A stretch of 55,985 nt of DNA from DATKZH01 sp964475955 (GTDB taxonomy: Bacteria; Planctomycetota; Planctomycetia; Pirellulales; Thermoguttaceae). The stretch spans positions 1 to 55,985 of the forward strand of contig CAYYZY010000027.1 of NCBI GenBank assembly GCA_964475955.1, in the 5' to 3' direction. The notes under the pieces were generated by a model. The model was not told where the DNA came from. It saw only the letters and a program-made list of their open reading frames with translations, and made no database searches. Within the stretch, counting starts at the first letter, position 1; each line of letters opens with the position of its first letter. Positions 37,128 through 46,027 of this stretch are shown here, in pieces. The translations under genes were made by a program, and so were the position numbers.

Positions 37128-37621
37128 AGCCCCACCTCGCAGATTCGGTTGGCGGCGCTGCTCCGGCTACCGTTTGGGGCCAGCGCCACAGAAAACGGGA
37201 TATCGCCGTAGCGGGTCCCGAGATCAAACTGTTTGCTGTTAGTACGAGCCAATTGAGGCCGATGCTTCAGGCATTCGCGGGCCACTCGGATGCAGAGACT
37301 CATCTCAGCCAATCGAAGCCGGGAGAGGTCGTGTAAGAACTCTTCCGCAAACCCCGTCGGCCGGGTCTCCAGGACGACCGCGAGTGCCGCGAGTGGGAGC
37401 TCGTGGGGGAATCGTTCGCCGCGATGCAGATCCGACATCAAATCGGAGACGAACGAGCGAATCGTCTCTTCGGTGATCGCGCCTTGGCTCAAGGCAAGTT
37501 GGACGCGCTCGACCTCCTTCGTCTTCCGAACAAACCGTCGCAACGGACCCGGAGTAGAAAGAAAACCAACGGACAAGGCGAATTCACCCGACTTGAGCCG
37601 TTCGAGAACGTGGATGCTCAT
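37115..37621 (-). CDS. unknown helical protein (cassette gene 2)
   Basis: No family is recognised. The 168 residues look mostly alpha-helical: RFVRKTKEVERVQLALSQGA, ITEETIRSFVSDLMSDLHRG and FAEEFLHDLSRLRLAEMSLC. The C-terminus (TRYGDIPFSVALAPNGSRSS) looks less ordered. No membrane segment or signal peptide is present. The ATG is preceded by GGAGGAGC and overlaps the stop of the upstream papain-fold gene in an ATGA; its own end overlaps the next start by 13 bases. Such tight coupling suggests the three products act together. Confidence 0.72.
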   Translation of the reverse strand: MSIHVLERLKSGEFALSVGFLSTPGPLRRFVRKTKEVERVQLALSQGAITEETIRSFVSDLMSDLHRGERFPHELPLAALAVVLETRPTGFAEEFLHDLSRLRLAEMSLCIRVARECLKHRPQLARTNSKQFDLGTRYGDIPFSVALAPNGSRSSAANRICEVGLCQP

Positions 37622-38253
37622 TGCAGCTCCTCCGCCGCGATGGGGCGGTCCGTCCACCATTCCATCCTAAACGGGATTCCTTGGTCTTCATAGGGCACGT
37701 CGTAAACCGAATGCACTACTTCACCGGACTTGGAATCCCATTTGCTCAGGACCCAGGCTATGGGCTCGGCGTTTGGGGCGACTCCGCATCGCAATCGAAG
37801 GACTCTGGCAACATGGAGAATCTCGCCCGTGTCTTGCTCGAGGTAAAGCACAAGATCGCCCGGCTCCTTGGACTCAGCGTTGGATAGCTGACGGTACCCA
37901 TCCTCGTCCAGAATCACGCGCCACTCGGCTGGCTCCAGTAGCGCCGTGCGTCGACTGGCCCAGATATGACCGGCGCAATTGTAGCCTCCCGTAGCAGGCT
38001 TTCGTTCCTGCCAATTCCGTCCGTACTTCTTGATGAGCGCGCGGTAGAACTGACGCTGTTGGTAACCCGGCTCCGGCTCGATGAGGTTCTCGATATTCGT
38101 CCCCTGCCGCGTTTGGACAATGATGCTCGGTTCGGAGGGACGGAAAATCTTCACTTCTTCAAACACGGCAATGCATATCCCAACAACAGTGGGGCGCGAT
38201 TCGCCAGCTTTCTCAACTGGCTTCAGTGTGGACCGATCTGCGGCCAAATGCAA
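37618..38253 (-). CDS. papain/NlpC-P60-like fold protein (cassette gene 1)
   Basis: The 211-residue protein shows a papain-like arrangement. A Cys sits at the start of a helix in GGYNCAGHIWASRRT (Cys93). Then come DEDGY and the barrel block EPGDLVLYLEQDTGEILHVA with His147. The closing segment is WVLSKWDSKSGEVVHSVYDV. The Cys...PGDLVxY...HVA order fits NlpC/P60-type or DUF7689-like cysteine peptidases/amidases; activity is inferred. No ATG is available. TTG at 38253 follows AGGAGAG at good spacing; GTG codons near TVVGICIAVFEEVK are alternatives. No signal peptide is seen, so it should act in the cytoplasm. Base composition is near 55% G+C, far below the flanking epmA gene. Confidence 0.68.
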   Translation of the reverse strand: MHLAADRSTLKPVEKAGESRPTVVGICIAVFEEVKIFRPSEPSIIVQTRQGTNIENLIEPEPGYQQRQFYRALIKKYGRNWQERKPATGGYNCAGHIWASRRTALLEPAEWRVILDEDGYRQLSNAESKEPGDLVLYLEQDTGEILHVARVLRLRCGVAPNAEPIAWVLSKWDSKSGEVVHSVYDVPYEDQGIPFRMEWWTDRPIAAEELQ

Positions 38254-38369
38254 GCCTCTCCTACGTCTCGTCCACCCGCCCCACGTCCTCCGCCGCCACG
38301 GTGATCTGGCGGCAGAAGCCGGTACAGAGCCGAACGCTCCAATCGAGGTTGATGCGCCATTGCCGAATC

Positions 38370-39407
38370 CTACGCCCGCTCGAACGGGAACGCAATCACT
38401 TCGTCGATGCTTCGCGCCTCCGCGGCGAGCATGACGACGCGGTCGAAACCGAGGGCGACGCCGGTCGATTCCGGCAGGCCCCACTCCATGGCGGCCAGCA
38501 GGCGGCTCCCTTCGGGCAGGCACCCCTTGCCGTCGGCCTCGCGCGCGCCGTTGGTCTCCGCGTTGCGGCGGCGGAGCTCCTTGGCGTCGAGCAACTCGTG
38601 GTAACCGTTGGCCAGCTCCAGGCCCTCGACGAACAACTCGAACCGCTCGGCCACCGGCGGATCGTCGGGCCGCACGCGCGCCAGTGCGGCCTGGCCGGCC
38701 GGGAAGTCGTAGACGATCGCCGGGCGCTCTCGCCCCAGGTTCGGCCCGACGCGCTCGGCCATCAGCAGGTCGAGCCAGCCGTCGCGGTCGTCGGCCCGCA
38801 GGGTGGCGGGCGCTCGGATCGCGTGTTTCTCGGCCGCCGCGGAGAGCGCCGCGGCGTCGGCCGTGTGAGGGTCGACGCCGGTTCGATCCCGGAACGCATC
38901 GCGGTAGGCGATCCGCTCGGCCGGCCCCCGGTCGAGCAGGACCTCGGCCAGGTCGCTTAAGAGCGTCATGCCTTCGTCGAGCCCGTCGCCTGCGCGGTAC
39001 CATTCGGCCATGGTGAATTCGGGGTTGTGCAGCGGCCCGCGCTCGCCTAGGCGAAAAGCCCTGGTCACCTGGTAGATCGCCCGGGCGCCGGCGGCGAGGA
39101 GCCGCTTCATGCCGAACTCGGGGGAGGTCTGGAGCCATCGCCGGGGCGGATCGCCGCGGCCGTCGGGCGAGGCGTCGAGGACCACGGGGAACGGGTCGAG
39201 GTGCCGGTCGACGACCGTCTCGGCGGAGAGGATGGGCGTTTCGACTTCCAGGAACCCGCGGTGGTGGAAGAAGTCGCGGAGCCGGCGCAACAGGGCCGCT
39301 CGCAGCCGGAGGTTCCGCCACGGGGCCGAGGGCCGGAACTCGTCGGGGCGAATTCCTTCCGCCGCCGCCGCCGTCAACCAGGAAGAGGAACGGCCCGCGA
39401 CTTTCAT
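38370..39407 (-). CDS. epmA: EF-P lysine lysyltransferase
   Basis: EpmA (PoxA/GenX) is a class II lysyl-tRNA-synthetase paralog that attaches (R)-beta-lysine to elongation factor P. The 345 residues have the class II motifs: motif 2 is RLGERGPLHNPEFTMAEWYR and motif 3 is MEWGLPESTGVALGFDRVVM. The anticodon-binding domain is absent, as in EpmA. FLEVETPILSAETVVDRHLD and WLQTSPEFGMKRLLAAGARA match the family closely. It directly precedes efp on the other side of a 93-base gap, and epmB follows, giving the full pathway. The usual aminoacylation residues appear intact. Confidence 0.94.
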   Translation of the reverse strand: MKVAGRSSSWLTAAAAEGIRPDEFRPSAPWRNLRLRAALLRRLRDFFHHRGFLEVETPILSAETVVDRHLDPFPVVLDASPDGRGDPPRRWLQTSPEFGMKRLLAAGARAIYQVTRAFRLGERGPLHNPEFTMAEWYRAGDGLDEGMTLLSDLAEVLLDRGPAERIAYRDAFRDRTGVDPHTADAAALSAAAEKHAIRAPATLRADDRDGWLDLLMAERVGPNLGRERPAIVYDFPAGQAALARVRPDDPPVAERFELFVEGLELANGYHELLDAKELRRRNAETNGAREADGKGCLPEGSRLLAAMEWGLPESTGVALGFDRVVMLAAEARSIDEVIAFPFERA

Positions 39408-39500
39408 GGCTCGCTCGCAAGGTCCTCGTGCGCCGACGGGTCGCGCATCGACCTGCCGAGCGTCCGCACCCCCGACTGCTGGCTCCCGACTCCCTGCTCG

Positions 39501-40070
39501 CTATTCCCTCACCCGTTCGAGGTACCCGCCGGTGCGGGTGTCGATCTTGACCCTCTCGCCCATCTCGACGAACGCGGGGCACTCGAACTCGGCGCCGGTC
39601 TCCACCTTGCAGGGCTTGGTCACGTTGGTGGCCGTGTTGCCCTTGGCGCCCGGCTCGCAGTACTCGACCTTGAGCACGACGTGGTTGGGCGGCGTCATGC
39701 CGATCGGGTTGCCGTTGAACAGGAGCATGCTACAGACCATGCCTTCCTTGAGGTACTTCCAGCCATCGTCGACCTGTGCGGCGTCGAGCTCGTACTGTTC
39801 GTAGGTGGCGTTGTCCATGAAGACGAACGTGTCGCCCTGGCGGTAGAGGTACTGGGCGTCGATCTCCTCGACGTCGGCCGCCTCGATCGAGTCGCCGCTC
39901 TTGAAGGTGCGGTCGATCACCGTATTGCGGACGAGGTTTCTCAGCTTGCACTTGTAGAGTGCCTGACCCTTGCCCGGCTTGACGAAATTGCACTCGATCA
40001 TCAAGTACGGGTCGCCGTCCATCTGGACCTTGAGCCCCTTGCGGAACTCGCTTGTGCTGTAGGTGGCCAC
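39501..40070 (-). CDS. efp: translation elongation factor P
   Basis: EF-P relieves ribosome stalling at polyproline stretches. The 189-residue protein has KOW, OB and C-terminal OB domains. The modification loop is NFVKPGKGQALYK with Lys34 in the EpmA-type PGKG context. MCSMLLFNGNPIGMTPPNHV and the C-terminal end GERVKIDTRTGGYLERV are typical. The GTG start follows AGGAAG at good spacing; the longer frame upstream is a shadow of epmB. It is flanked by the genes for both modifying enzymes. Confidence 0.96.
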   Translation of the reverse strand: MATYSTSEFRKGLKVQMDGDPYLMIECNFVKPGKGQALYKCKLRNLVRNTVIDRTFKSGDSIEAADVEEIDAQYLYRQGDTFVFMDNATYEQYELDAAQVDDGWKYLKEGMVCSMLLFNGNPIGMTPPNHVVLKVEYCEPGAKGNTATNVTKPCKVETGAEFECPAFVEMGERVKIDTRTGGYLERVRE

Positions 40071-40130
40071 GGTCGTCTTCCTGCCTTCGCTTTTGCAGAA
40101 CGAAATGGTTGTGTTAGGATTCGCCTTGTT

Positions 40131-41162
40131 ATGTCGACGCCTATCCCCCAAGCCGAAGCGGCCCGCCGAACCTCGGCCGCCGACGCCCCGTGCTGGAAAT
40201 CGGTCCTGGCCGATCCGCTTACCGACGCGGCCGAGCTGTGCCGCCAATTGGGCCTGCCGCCTTCGGAGGCCGCCTCGGCCCGCCGGGCGCAAAGCGGATT
40301 CCCGCTCCTGGTGCCCCGAACGTACCTCCCTCGGATTCGGCCCGGCGACCCGCACGACCCGCTCTTGCTCCAGGTGCTCCCCCGTCGTGGGGAGCTGGAG
40401 CAACCGGCCGGATACGGCACCGACCCGGTGGGTGAAGCCGGGATGGCCCAAACGAATGGGCTGCTCCGGAAGTACGCGGGGCGCGCTCTTATGGTAGCAA
40501 CTCCCCGGTGCGCCGTCCATTGCCGCTTCTGCTTCCGGCGCCACTTCCCCTTCGCCAGCCTGCCCGACCACTCCAAACAATGGAAGGCGGCCCTCGAAGA
40601 GGTTGCCCAGGACCCCTCCATCAGGGAGGTCATCTTGAGCGGTGGCGACCCGCTCACGTTGGAGGACCCGCTCCTGGCCCGGCTCGCCGCGCGGCTGGCC
40701 GAAATCCCGCACGTCGAACGCTTGCGGCTCCACTCGCGCGTGCCGATCGTGATTCCGCAACGGGTGACCGAGGAGCTTCTCGCCTGGCTTCGGGCGACGC
40801 GGCTCGCGCCGATCGTGGTCGTGCACGTGAACCACCCGGCGGAAATTGACGATCACGTCGCGGCCGCGCTGGCCCGACTGGTCGACGGCGGCGTACCCGT
40901 GCTGAGCCAGTCGGTCCTGCTTCGCGAGGTCAACGACCGGGCCGACGTGCTCGCCCGGCTCTTTGAGCGCCTGATCGACCTTCGGGTGATGCCGTACTAC
41001 CTGCACCAGCTCGACCGGGTGGCCGGCGCCGCGCACTTCGCGGTGACCGAGGCGACCGGCCGGCAGCTCGTGGCCGCGCTACGCGACCGGCTCCCCGGCT
41101 ACGCGGTGCCGCGCTACGTGCGCGAGACGCCCGGGGAGTCGCACAAGGGGGTGCTGGCGTGA
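40131..41162 (+). CDS. epmB: EF-P (R)-beta-lysine-forming aminomutase, radical SAM
   Basis: EpmB (YjeK) is a lysine 2,3-aminomutase-type radical SAM enzyme that makes the beta-lysine used by EpmA. The 343 residues hold the 4Fe-4S motif ATPRCAVHCRFCFRRHFPFA (Cys127/131/134). The PLP/SAM region is VILSGGDPLTLEDPLLARLA, with RLRLHSRVPIVIPQRVT and VPVLSQSVLLREVNDRADVL downstream. The short C-terminus agrees with EpmB rather than the longer KamA. It diverges from efp across 60 bases. The N-terminal 60 residues match the EpmB 'LLxxxxxxFPxxVPxxY' start. Confidence 0.94.
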   Translation: MSTPIPQAEAARRTSAADAPCWKSVLADPLTDAAELCRQLGLPPSEAASARRAQSGFPLLVPRTYLPRIRPGDPHDPLLLQVLPRRGELEQPAGYGTDPVGEAGMAQTNGLLRKYAGRALMVATPRCAVHCRFCFRRHFPFASLPDHSKQWKAALEEVAQDPSIREVILSGGDPLTLEDPLLARLAARLAEIPHVERLRLHSRVPIVIPQRVTEELLAWLRATRLAPIVVVHVNHPAEIDDHVAAALARLVDGGVPVLSQSVLLREVNDRADVLARLFERLIDLRVMPYYLHQLDRVAGAAHFAVTEATGRQLVAALRDRLPGYAVPRYVRETPGESHKGVLA

Positions 41163-41241
41163 GGGGCGTTCCCGGTCGGCCGCAACGCGCGATCGCGTCT
41201 TCGGAAGGCTCGGCGCCGGCGCGGCGAGGGCCTCGAAGAGG

Positions 41242-41265
41242 CATGCCCACGCAAGCGTGGGCATG
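41242..41265. repeat. perfect hairpin CATGCCCACGC-AA-GCGTGGGCATG
   Basis: Arms of 11 bp with a two-base loop, immediately after epmB and before a family-1 palindrome. It could end epmB transcription but lacks a T tail; a dispersed palindrome is as likely. Confidence 0.65.
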
Positions 41266-41296
41266 GCACCCGCACCCGACCCTCGGCGCATGAACC

Positions 41297-41356
41297 GTGG
41301 GGCACGTTTCCAACGCGCCAGGCAGATGGACCTGGCACGATGGAATCGTGCCCCAC
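41297..41356. repeat. palindromic repeat family 1, inverted pair
   Basis: GTGGGGCACGTTTCCAACGC on the left and CACGATGGAATCGTGCCCCA on the right form an imperfect inverted pair with a short spacer (GGCAGATGGACCT). Same family as at 17282, 45904, 47163 and 55940; the two arms carry different variants. Confidence 0.8.
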
Positions 41357-41404
41357 GTGTGGCCTTAGCGATCGGTGGCTTGCCGGCCTCCGACGGCCCC
41401 GGGA

Positions 41405-43321
41405 CTACCCGGCCGACCGAGTGGAAGCGGCCGCGAACGGGTCGTCCTCGGCGTCTTCTTCCTCGTCCTCCGCGAGCGGGCGGATCACCGTGACGGAGCG
41501 CCGCATGTACGTGCCCGGCTCGTCGCCTTCCTGGGTGACCGAGAGCCGCGCTTCGAAGAAGTCGAACTTGCTGACGATCTTGGCCACGCTGGGAAGCAGG
41601 CCCAGCACCTCCCGGACCGGCTTGAGCTCCTCGGAATCGGCCTCCTGTCCGGCCATGCCGATGATCACGGGGGCGATGAGCCCGATCTGGGCGATCGCGC
41701 GGGCCGCCTGACGGGTGCTCTCGGCCAAATCCGTATAGGCGATGGCGTGGACCGGCCCTTCGACCTCCAGGTCGAGTTCCTGGAACGCTTCGGTGTCGAC
41801 GATCGTCTCGCCTTCGCCCGCCCGGGTGGCGAACACCTTCTCGACCGCCGCCGGGCTGGAGCCGACGACCATCCAGCCGTCGCGGAAGCCGATCACCGGG
41901 GCCGCTTGGAACAGCTTGAGCATCGTGGCGGAGAGCGTGTCGAAACCTTCCAGGTCCTCCGATTCGGTCAACTGCAAGTCCTGCTTCTCGACGAAGGGGA
42001 TCTCGCGCAAGCGGTCGACCAGTTGGTGGAGCAGTTCGCGGATCCGATCCGGCTTGTGGCAGCGCAGGGCCAGCACCGAATCCTGGCCGCCCAGCGGCGA
42101 AGCCTCGGCGGGCGGAAACGACACCGACACGTTCTCGCCGCTGAACGCCTGGAAAATATCGCGATCGAGATAGACGTCGTGCTCCGCCTGGACCTCCTCG
42201 AATTGCTCCAGGTAGGGCTCCGCCTCGGGAACGCGTTCCTCCAACAGCCACATGATGCCCTCATAGGCCGGGTGGAGATTCGCGCCCGTGTTGAGCGAGT
42301 AGGCAAGCGCATCGGAAGGGACCCAGGTCTGCCAGTCCTGGAACGGCTTCCCGCGGAGGAGCATCTCGCCGAGCACCTTGTTTTCCGCGCCGGGCAGCAG
42401 CTTCCCGAACGTGGCGGTCCGGTTCTGATTGCCTTCGGTGTACTCGACCGTGACCTCGTGGTCGACGATCGACATCTCGGCAAGCACCCGGTCGACGATT
42501 TCACCGATCCGCTCGGCATTCGGATCGTCCTCGCCCGCCTCGCGAATGAAGTCCCCTATCTCGCGCATCTTGGCGAGCTGGAGCTGGGCATCGTAGAAGG
42601 TCAGGGCGTCTTCCGGTTCGGGGAGTTGGGTGAGGGCCGGCTGGAGGCGCGGGTCGTCGAACTTGCACTCGCCCTCGCCGCCGAGCAGCCTGCCCAAGCT
42701 GCTTCGGAGGAGTTGCTCGGAGGAAGAGAGGATGAGCACCTCGCTCAGCCGGGCGACGGCGGGGCGGAAGGGGGCCTTTTCTTCCTTGACGGTCAAAGCG
42801 GTCACGGGGGTATCGCCCTCCTTGTCGGTCTTCGCCGACAGTTGGCCTTCGGTGTACTCCTCGGCCAAAGCCATCAGGTTTTTGACCGCCTCCTCGGCGC
42901 CAGCGGCCGCTTCGGGCGTGAGCCGAACCGCCAAGATGTGCTGCGACGACGGAAACTGCATCACTTGCCCGTAGACGACCTCCTCCGCTTCGAGCAGCGC
43001 CTCGCCGTCGACGGGCGACGCCGCCTCGGCCAGGTCGCCGAGCACCGACTTGGCGTGCTCCACCTCGCGCTCGAGGACATAGTCGGTCACGAGCTGGACG
43101 ATCCGCTCCCCGAGCCCGCTCTGCTGGAACGTCTCCCAGACCTCCCGGAAATGCTCCCTCTGGAAATCCCGCTCCGGGTTGTGCTTGCCGTGGACGGCCA
43201 AAAAGGCCTCATTCGGCACGGCCCGACGCAGGTCCAACGACTCCGTCGGTTCGGCCGCCGCGGCCGGCAGCGCGAGAAGCATCATCGCCGCACACGAACA
43301 GATGCCCAGCGTTCTCATCAT
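41405..43321 (-). CDS. secreted DUF3352-like protein
   Basis: The 638-residue protein has a signal peptide (MMRTLGICSCAAMMLLALPA, then AAAAE). The body is a long mixed alpha/beta protein with blocks such as AVPNEAFLAVHGKHNPERDF, SVLALRCHKPDRIRELLHQL and GWMVVGSSPAAVEKVFATRA, reminiscent of DUF3352 (repeated beta-strand/helix units starting '...ADALAYxxxxD'). The C-terminus is highly acidic (LAEDEEEDAEDDPFAA). Planctomycetes carry many such exported proteins of unknown role. AAAGGATTTCG precedes the ATG. The family name is a best guess. Confidence 0.75.
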   Translation of the reverse strand: MMRTLGICSCAAMMLLALPAAAAEPTESLDLRRAVPNEAFLAVHGKHNPERDFQREHFREVWETFQQSGLGERIVQLVTDYVLEREVEHAKSVLGDLAEAASPVDGEALLEAEEVVYGQVMQFPSSQHILAVRLTPEAAAGAEEAVKNLMALAEEYTEGQLSAKTDKEGDTPVTALTVKEEKAPFRPAVARLSEVLILSSSEQLLRSSLGRLLGGEGECKFDDPRLQPALTQLPEPEDALTFYDAQLQLAKMREIGDFIREAGEDDPNAERIGEIVDRVLAEMSIVDHEVTVEYTEGNQNRTATFGKLLPGAENKVLGEMLLRGKPFQDWQTWVPSDALAYSLNTGANLHPAYEGIMWLLEERVPEAEPYLEQFEEVQAEHDVYLDRDIFQAFSGENVSVSFPPAEASPLGGQDSVLALRCHKPDRIRELLHQLVDRLREIPFVEKQDLQLTESEDLEGFDTLSATMLKLFQAAPVIGFRDGWMVVGSSPAAVEKVFATRAGEGETIVDTEAFQELDLEVEGPVHAIAYTDLAESTRQAARAIAQIGLIAPVIIGMAGQEADSEELKPVREVLGLLPSVAKIVSKFDFFEARLSVTQEGDEPGTYMRRSVTVIRPLAEDEEEDAEDDPFAAASTRSAG

Positions 43322-43448
43322 CGAAATCCTTTCTGAGTGGGTGTCGGGACGGACATTCCGGCGGTTTAGTTTCATGATACCGGCGTCCGGAACGAGGGGA
43401 CAGGCCCCCTTCCTCGTGGAAGACCGGCCGCGCGGACCACGAATTGGT

Positions 43449-44306
43449 CTATCCAACATTCGTGCCGGAAGGCCGAACCTTGGGTGGGAAAAGCGGGAAG
43501 AGACACCTCGCTAATCCGAACTTCTCCCCGATTTTGGGCGGTTTTTGGGCCCAAGGGCGATGAGGGCAAGGGGTTGCGTTGATTTGTGAATTGCAGAATG
43601 TAGCCACTAAAATGCGGAGGTGCGGGTTGACGGATCCGTTGGAGTGGCTATAATTGCGGCATGCCAAAAAGAAACGGTGCTGTTCACGTAGCCACGACGG
43701 AGAGGACCTGCAAGGGGAAGGTCTACCGGACCCACCTGCTGCGCCGATCATCTCCGTGAACTTCGGCGAGTTGTTGAGCATCGTCGGGGCGCCGTGGACC
43801 ACGACGAGCCCTTTCCCGCCGGCCACGAAGTCCAGGATCGACTGCTCCAGCGCGTCGGCCTTCGAGCGGCGCTCCGATTCGCTCAGGCCGCGGTACTTGG
43901 GGTTGGCTTCCAGCTCGTCGAGCAGCAGGTTGCGGCGCGGGCCCTTCGAGCAGTTGTTGTTCAGTACGAGCACGTCGTAGGCGGCCAGGCTCGCGGGCGC
44001 GAGCTTCTCGATGTCGACCGTGACGGCCGTCTCCAGTGCGCCCGACTTCTCGGCGAGCAGCTCGAACACGCGGTCGACGTGCGGCATCACCTTGTGGTCG
44101 TAGCCCGTGCGAAGCGAGAAGACGAGCAGCTTGCGCTTGGGGGCCTCGACCGTCGGCCGCGCCGGCGCGTTCTCACGCACCTTGGCTGACCACTCCGGCG
44201 TGGGCGGCACGATCTTCGTCTTCGCGTAGGGTATCTTCTCCCCGCGAACCGCCGCGCCCAACCCCGCAATCACCAACAAAGCGCAAAACCAACGACGCGT
44301 CATCAT
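43449..44306 (-). pseudogene. ThuA-domain protein, 3'-truncated
   Basis: The first about 190 residues are a secreted ThuA-like protein. A signal peptide (MTRRWFCALLVIAGLGAAVR) is followed by KLLVFSLRTGYDHKVMPHVD, YDVLVLNNNCSKGPRRNLLL and GKGLVVVHGAPTMLNNSPKF. After TEMIG (about 43741) the text becomes unrelated, because the DNA switches to an IS1634-like element on the opposite strand; the family's HPW/His-rich C-terminal half is missing. The frame happens to run on to 43449. GGAGGAAGG precedes the ATG, so the start is original. It was probably cut by IS insertion and adjacent deletion. Confidence 0.82.
43601..43759 (+). mobile_element. IS1634-like insertion sequence end with transposase start
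   Basis: From ATG 43661 the text MPKRNGAVHVATTERTCKGK, then VYRTHLLRR, resembles the N-terminus of IS1634/IS4-type transposases as I recall them ('..KGKVYxTxLLRxSYR'). It stops after 32 codons at the junction with ThuA. Upstream lie TTGACG-N16-TATAAT (43627-43654), a transposase-type promoter, and an 8-bp inverted pair TAGCCACT / AGTGGCTA (43601-43608, 43643-43650). Only the left end of the element remains. Where the element starts to the left is not clear; the AT-richer stretch from about 43500 may belong to it. Confidence 0.6.
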
Positions 44307-44336
44307 CAGCCTTCCTCCCAAGCTAGCACAAACACC

Positions 44337-44368
44337 GTAGGGTGGGTCGAGGTACGAGACCCACGCGC
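44337..44368. repeat. repeat family 2, GTAGGGTGGGTCGAG...GAGACCCACGCGC
   Basis: The GTAGGGTGGGTCGAG block, four bases, then GAGACCCACGCGC. An inverted copy lies at 46028-46061, so the pair brackets the truncated sulfatase gene. Confidence 0.75.
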
Positions 44369-44431
44369 TTTTCTCACCACTCACCACTCCCGACTCCCGG
44401 CTCACTGGCACGCGTTGCCGGGCGCCGAGCG

Positions 44432-45811
44432 CTACTTCACCGGGAAGGGATCGGTTTGCAGGTGTTGGAGGTGGCCGGCGTAGTCCTTGCCGATGAAGGC
44501 CGCCACGCGCACGACGTTGCCCGGCACGGAGGCGGGGACGGCGAACGTCACTTCCACGACTCCCTCGCCGGAGACGGTGACGACCTTGCGGTCCACGCGT
44601 TTCGCTTCGGGGCCCTCCTTGAGCGTCACGTGAACGAGCTGCTCGCCGAGGGCCTCCTCCAGCGTGTGCCGCACCTTCACCACCAGCGGCTCGCCGGCCG
44701 CGGCCGACTTGGGCACCTCGAGCGCGATCAGGTCGTTCCGCCGCTTCGACCGACCCCTGGCCGACCGTCCCCTTCGCCCGCGTCTCGACTTCCTCCGCGC
44801 CTCCGCCTCCTTCTCCTTCGCCTGCACGTACGCCTCGCGCACCGCCGGATCATCGCGGTGCCGGAAAACGTCGAGCATGTGGTCGCCCGTGGCGACCATC
44901 CACGATTCGAGCGCTTCGCGCAGCCGGGCGAGGTCCTCCTGGCGTTCGGGGTCGTCGATGAGATTCACCAGGCAATCGGGGTCGTTTTCCACGTCGTACA
45001 GCTCCTCGACCACGCGATGCCGATACAGCTCGTGACGCGCGGCGATGCGCTCGTCGGTCTCGGCCAGCTCGGCCATGCGGCGATAGGTCGGCGTGCCGGT
45101 GGTCGCCGTGGCCATCACGCGCTCGCCGTTCGACCACGGGTTGAAGATGTAGAGCAGGCGTTTCGTCTCCACCGCCCGCATGGGATCGCGCGACCCGCCC
45201 GCGTTCTCGTTGTATTCCTTGATCACCAGGTCGCGCCCTTCCTGCGTTTCACCCCGAAGGAGCGGCGCGAAGGAGCGTCCGTCCATGCCGTCCGGCTGCG
45301 CGATGCCGACGACGTCGAGCAGCGTGGGCAGCAGGTCGACGGCCGAGACCATGTGCCGGTCGTCGACCGAACCCGGCTCGGTGACGCCCGGCCAGTGGAA
45401 CACGAGCGGCGTGTGCGTGCTGTGGTGGTAGACCTGGGTCTTGGCGAAGGGGAGCGGCATGCCGTGGTCGGAGAGGAACATCACCAACGTGCGGTCGGCC
45501 TCCCCCGATTCGGAGAGCGCCCGGAGTACGTGCCCCACGCCGTCGTCGGCCCGCCGCACCGACGAGTAGTAGTGCGCCAGCTCCTTCGACACGACCGGGT
45601 CTTCGAAGAGGAAGCCGGGCGTGGGCGGTTCGTCGGGCGTGAAGACGCGCGACGGCACGTGCGGATCGGGGATCGTCTCGCCCCGGCGGCTCTGCGCGTA
45701 GAACGGCTTGTGCGGGTCGGCGACGTTCACCAACAGGCAGAACGGTTTGCCCTGCTCCTCGGCAAATGCCGAAGCGACCTGTTCGGCCGCCCCCAAGGCG
45801 ATGCCTGCCAT
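44432..45811 (-). pseudogene. sulfatase lacking its N-terminal catalytic part
   Basis: The frame matches the C-terminal two thirds of an S1-type sulfatase: PFCLLVNVADPHKPFYAQSR, YYSSVRRADDGVGHVLRALS, LVMFLSDHGMPLPFAKTQVY with the conserved Asp-His, TPLVFHWPGVTEPGSVDDRH and EELYDVENDPDCLVNLIDDP. A basic linker (RRKSRRGRRGRSARGRSKRR) and a beta domain close it. The first about 150 residues, including the signal peptide, metal-binding DD and the CxPSR motif whose Cys becomes formylglycine, are missing. The sequence upstream of the apparent ATG is repeat DNA. Without formylglycine the product could not be an active sulfatase. Inverted copies of repeat family 2 lie on both sides. Confidence 0.85.
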
Positions 45812-45903
45812 TCTACTTGGGGCGGCCGGCGGCGTCCAATCGGTCGCGGGGGGACGGCGCCGAGCGTCGCGCAGGAAGCGACCGTGGCCACATTGCCGTG
45901 GAG

Positions 45904-45947
45904 CAGCACGTTTCCAACGTGCCAGGCACGCTGGAAGTGTGCCCCAC
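45904..45947. repeat. palindromic repeat family 1, short inverted pair
   Basis: CAGCACGTTTCCAACGTGCC, a short spacer, then a degenerate right arm ending GTGTGCCCCAC. The left arm has lost the leading GTGGGG of the other copies. Confidence 0.7.
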
Positions 45948-46027
45948 GCATCCCTGCGCGTCGATCACCCCCGGCAAAGCCGCCCGGTTCTCCATGAGAA
46001 CTCACGCGGCGCGAGAGAGGCCCGACG

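Noticed and set aside
41375..43336. 653-codon plus-strand frame opposite the DUF3352-like gene
   Set aside because: Antisense of a gene with a signal peptide and a ribosome binding site.
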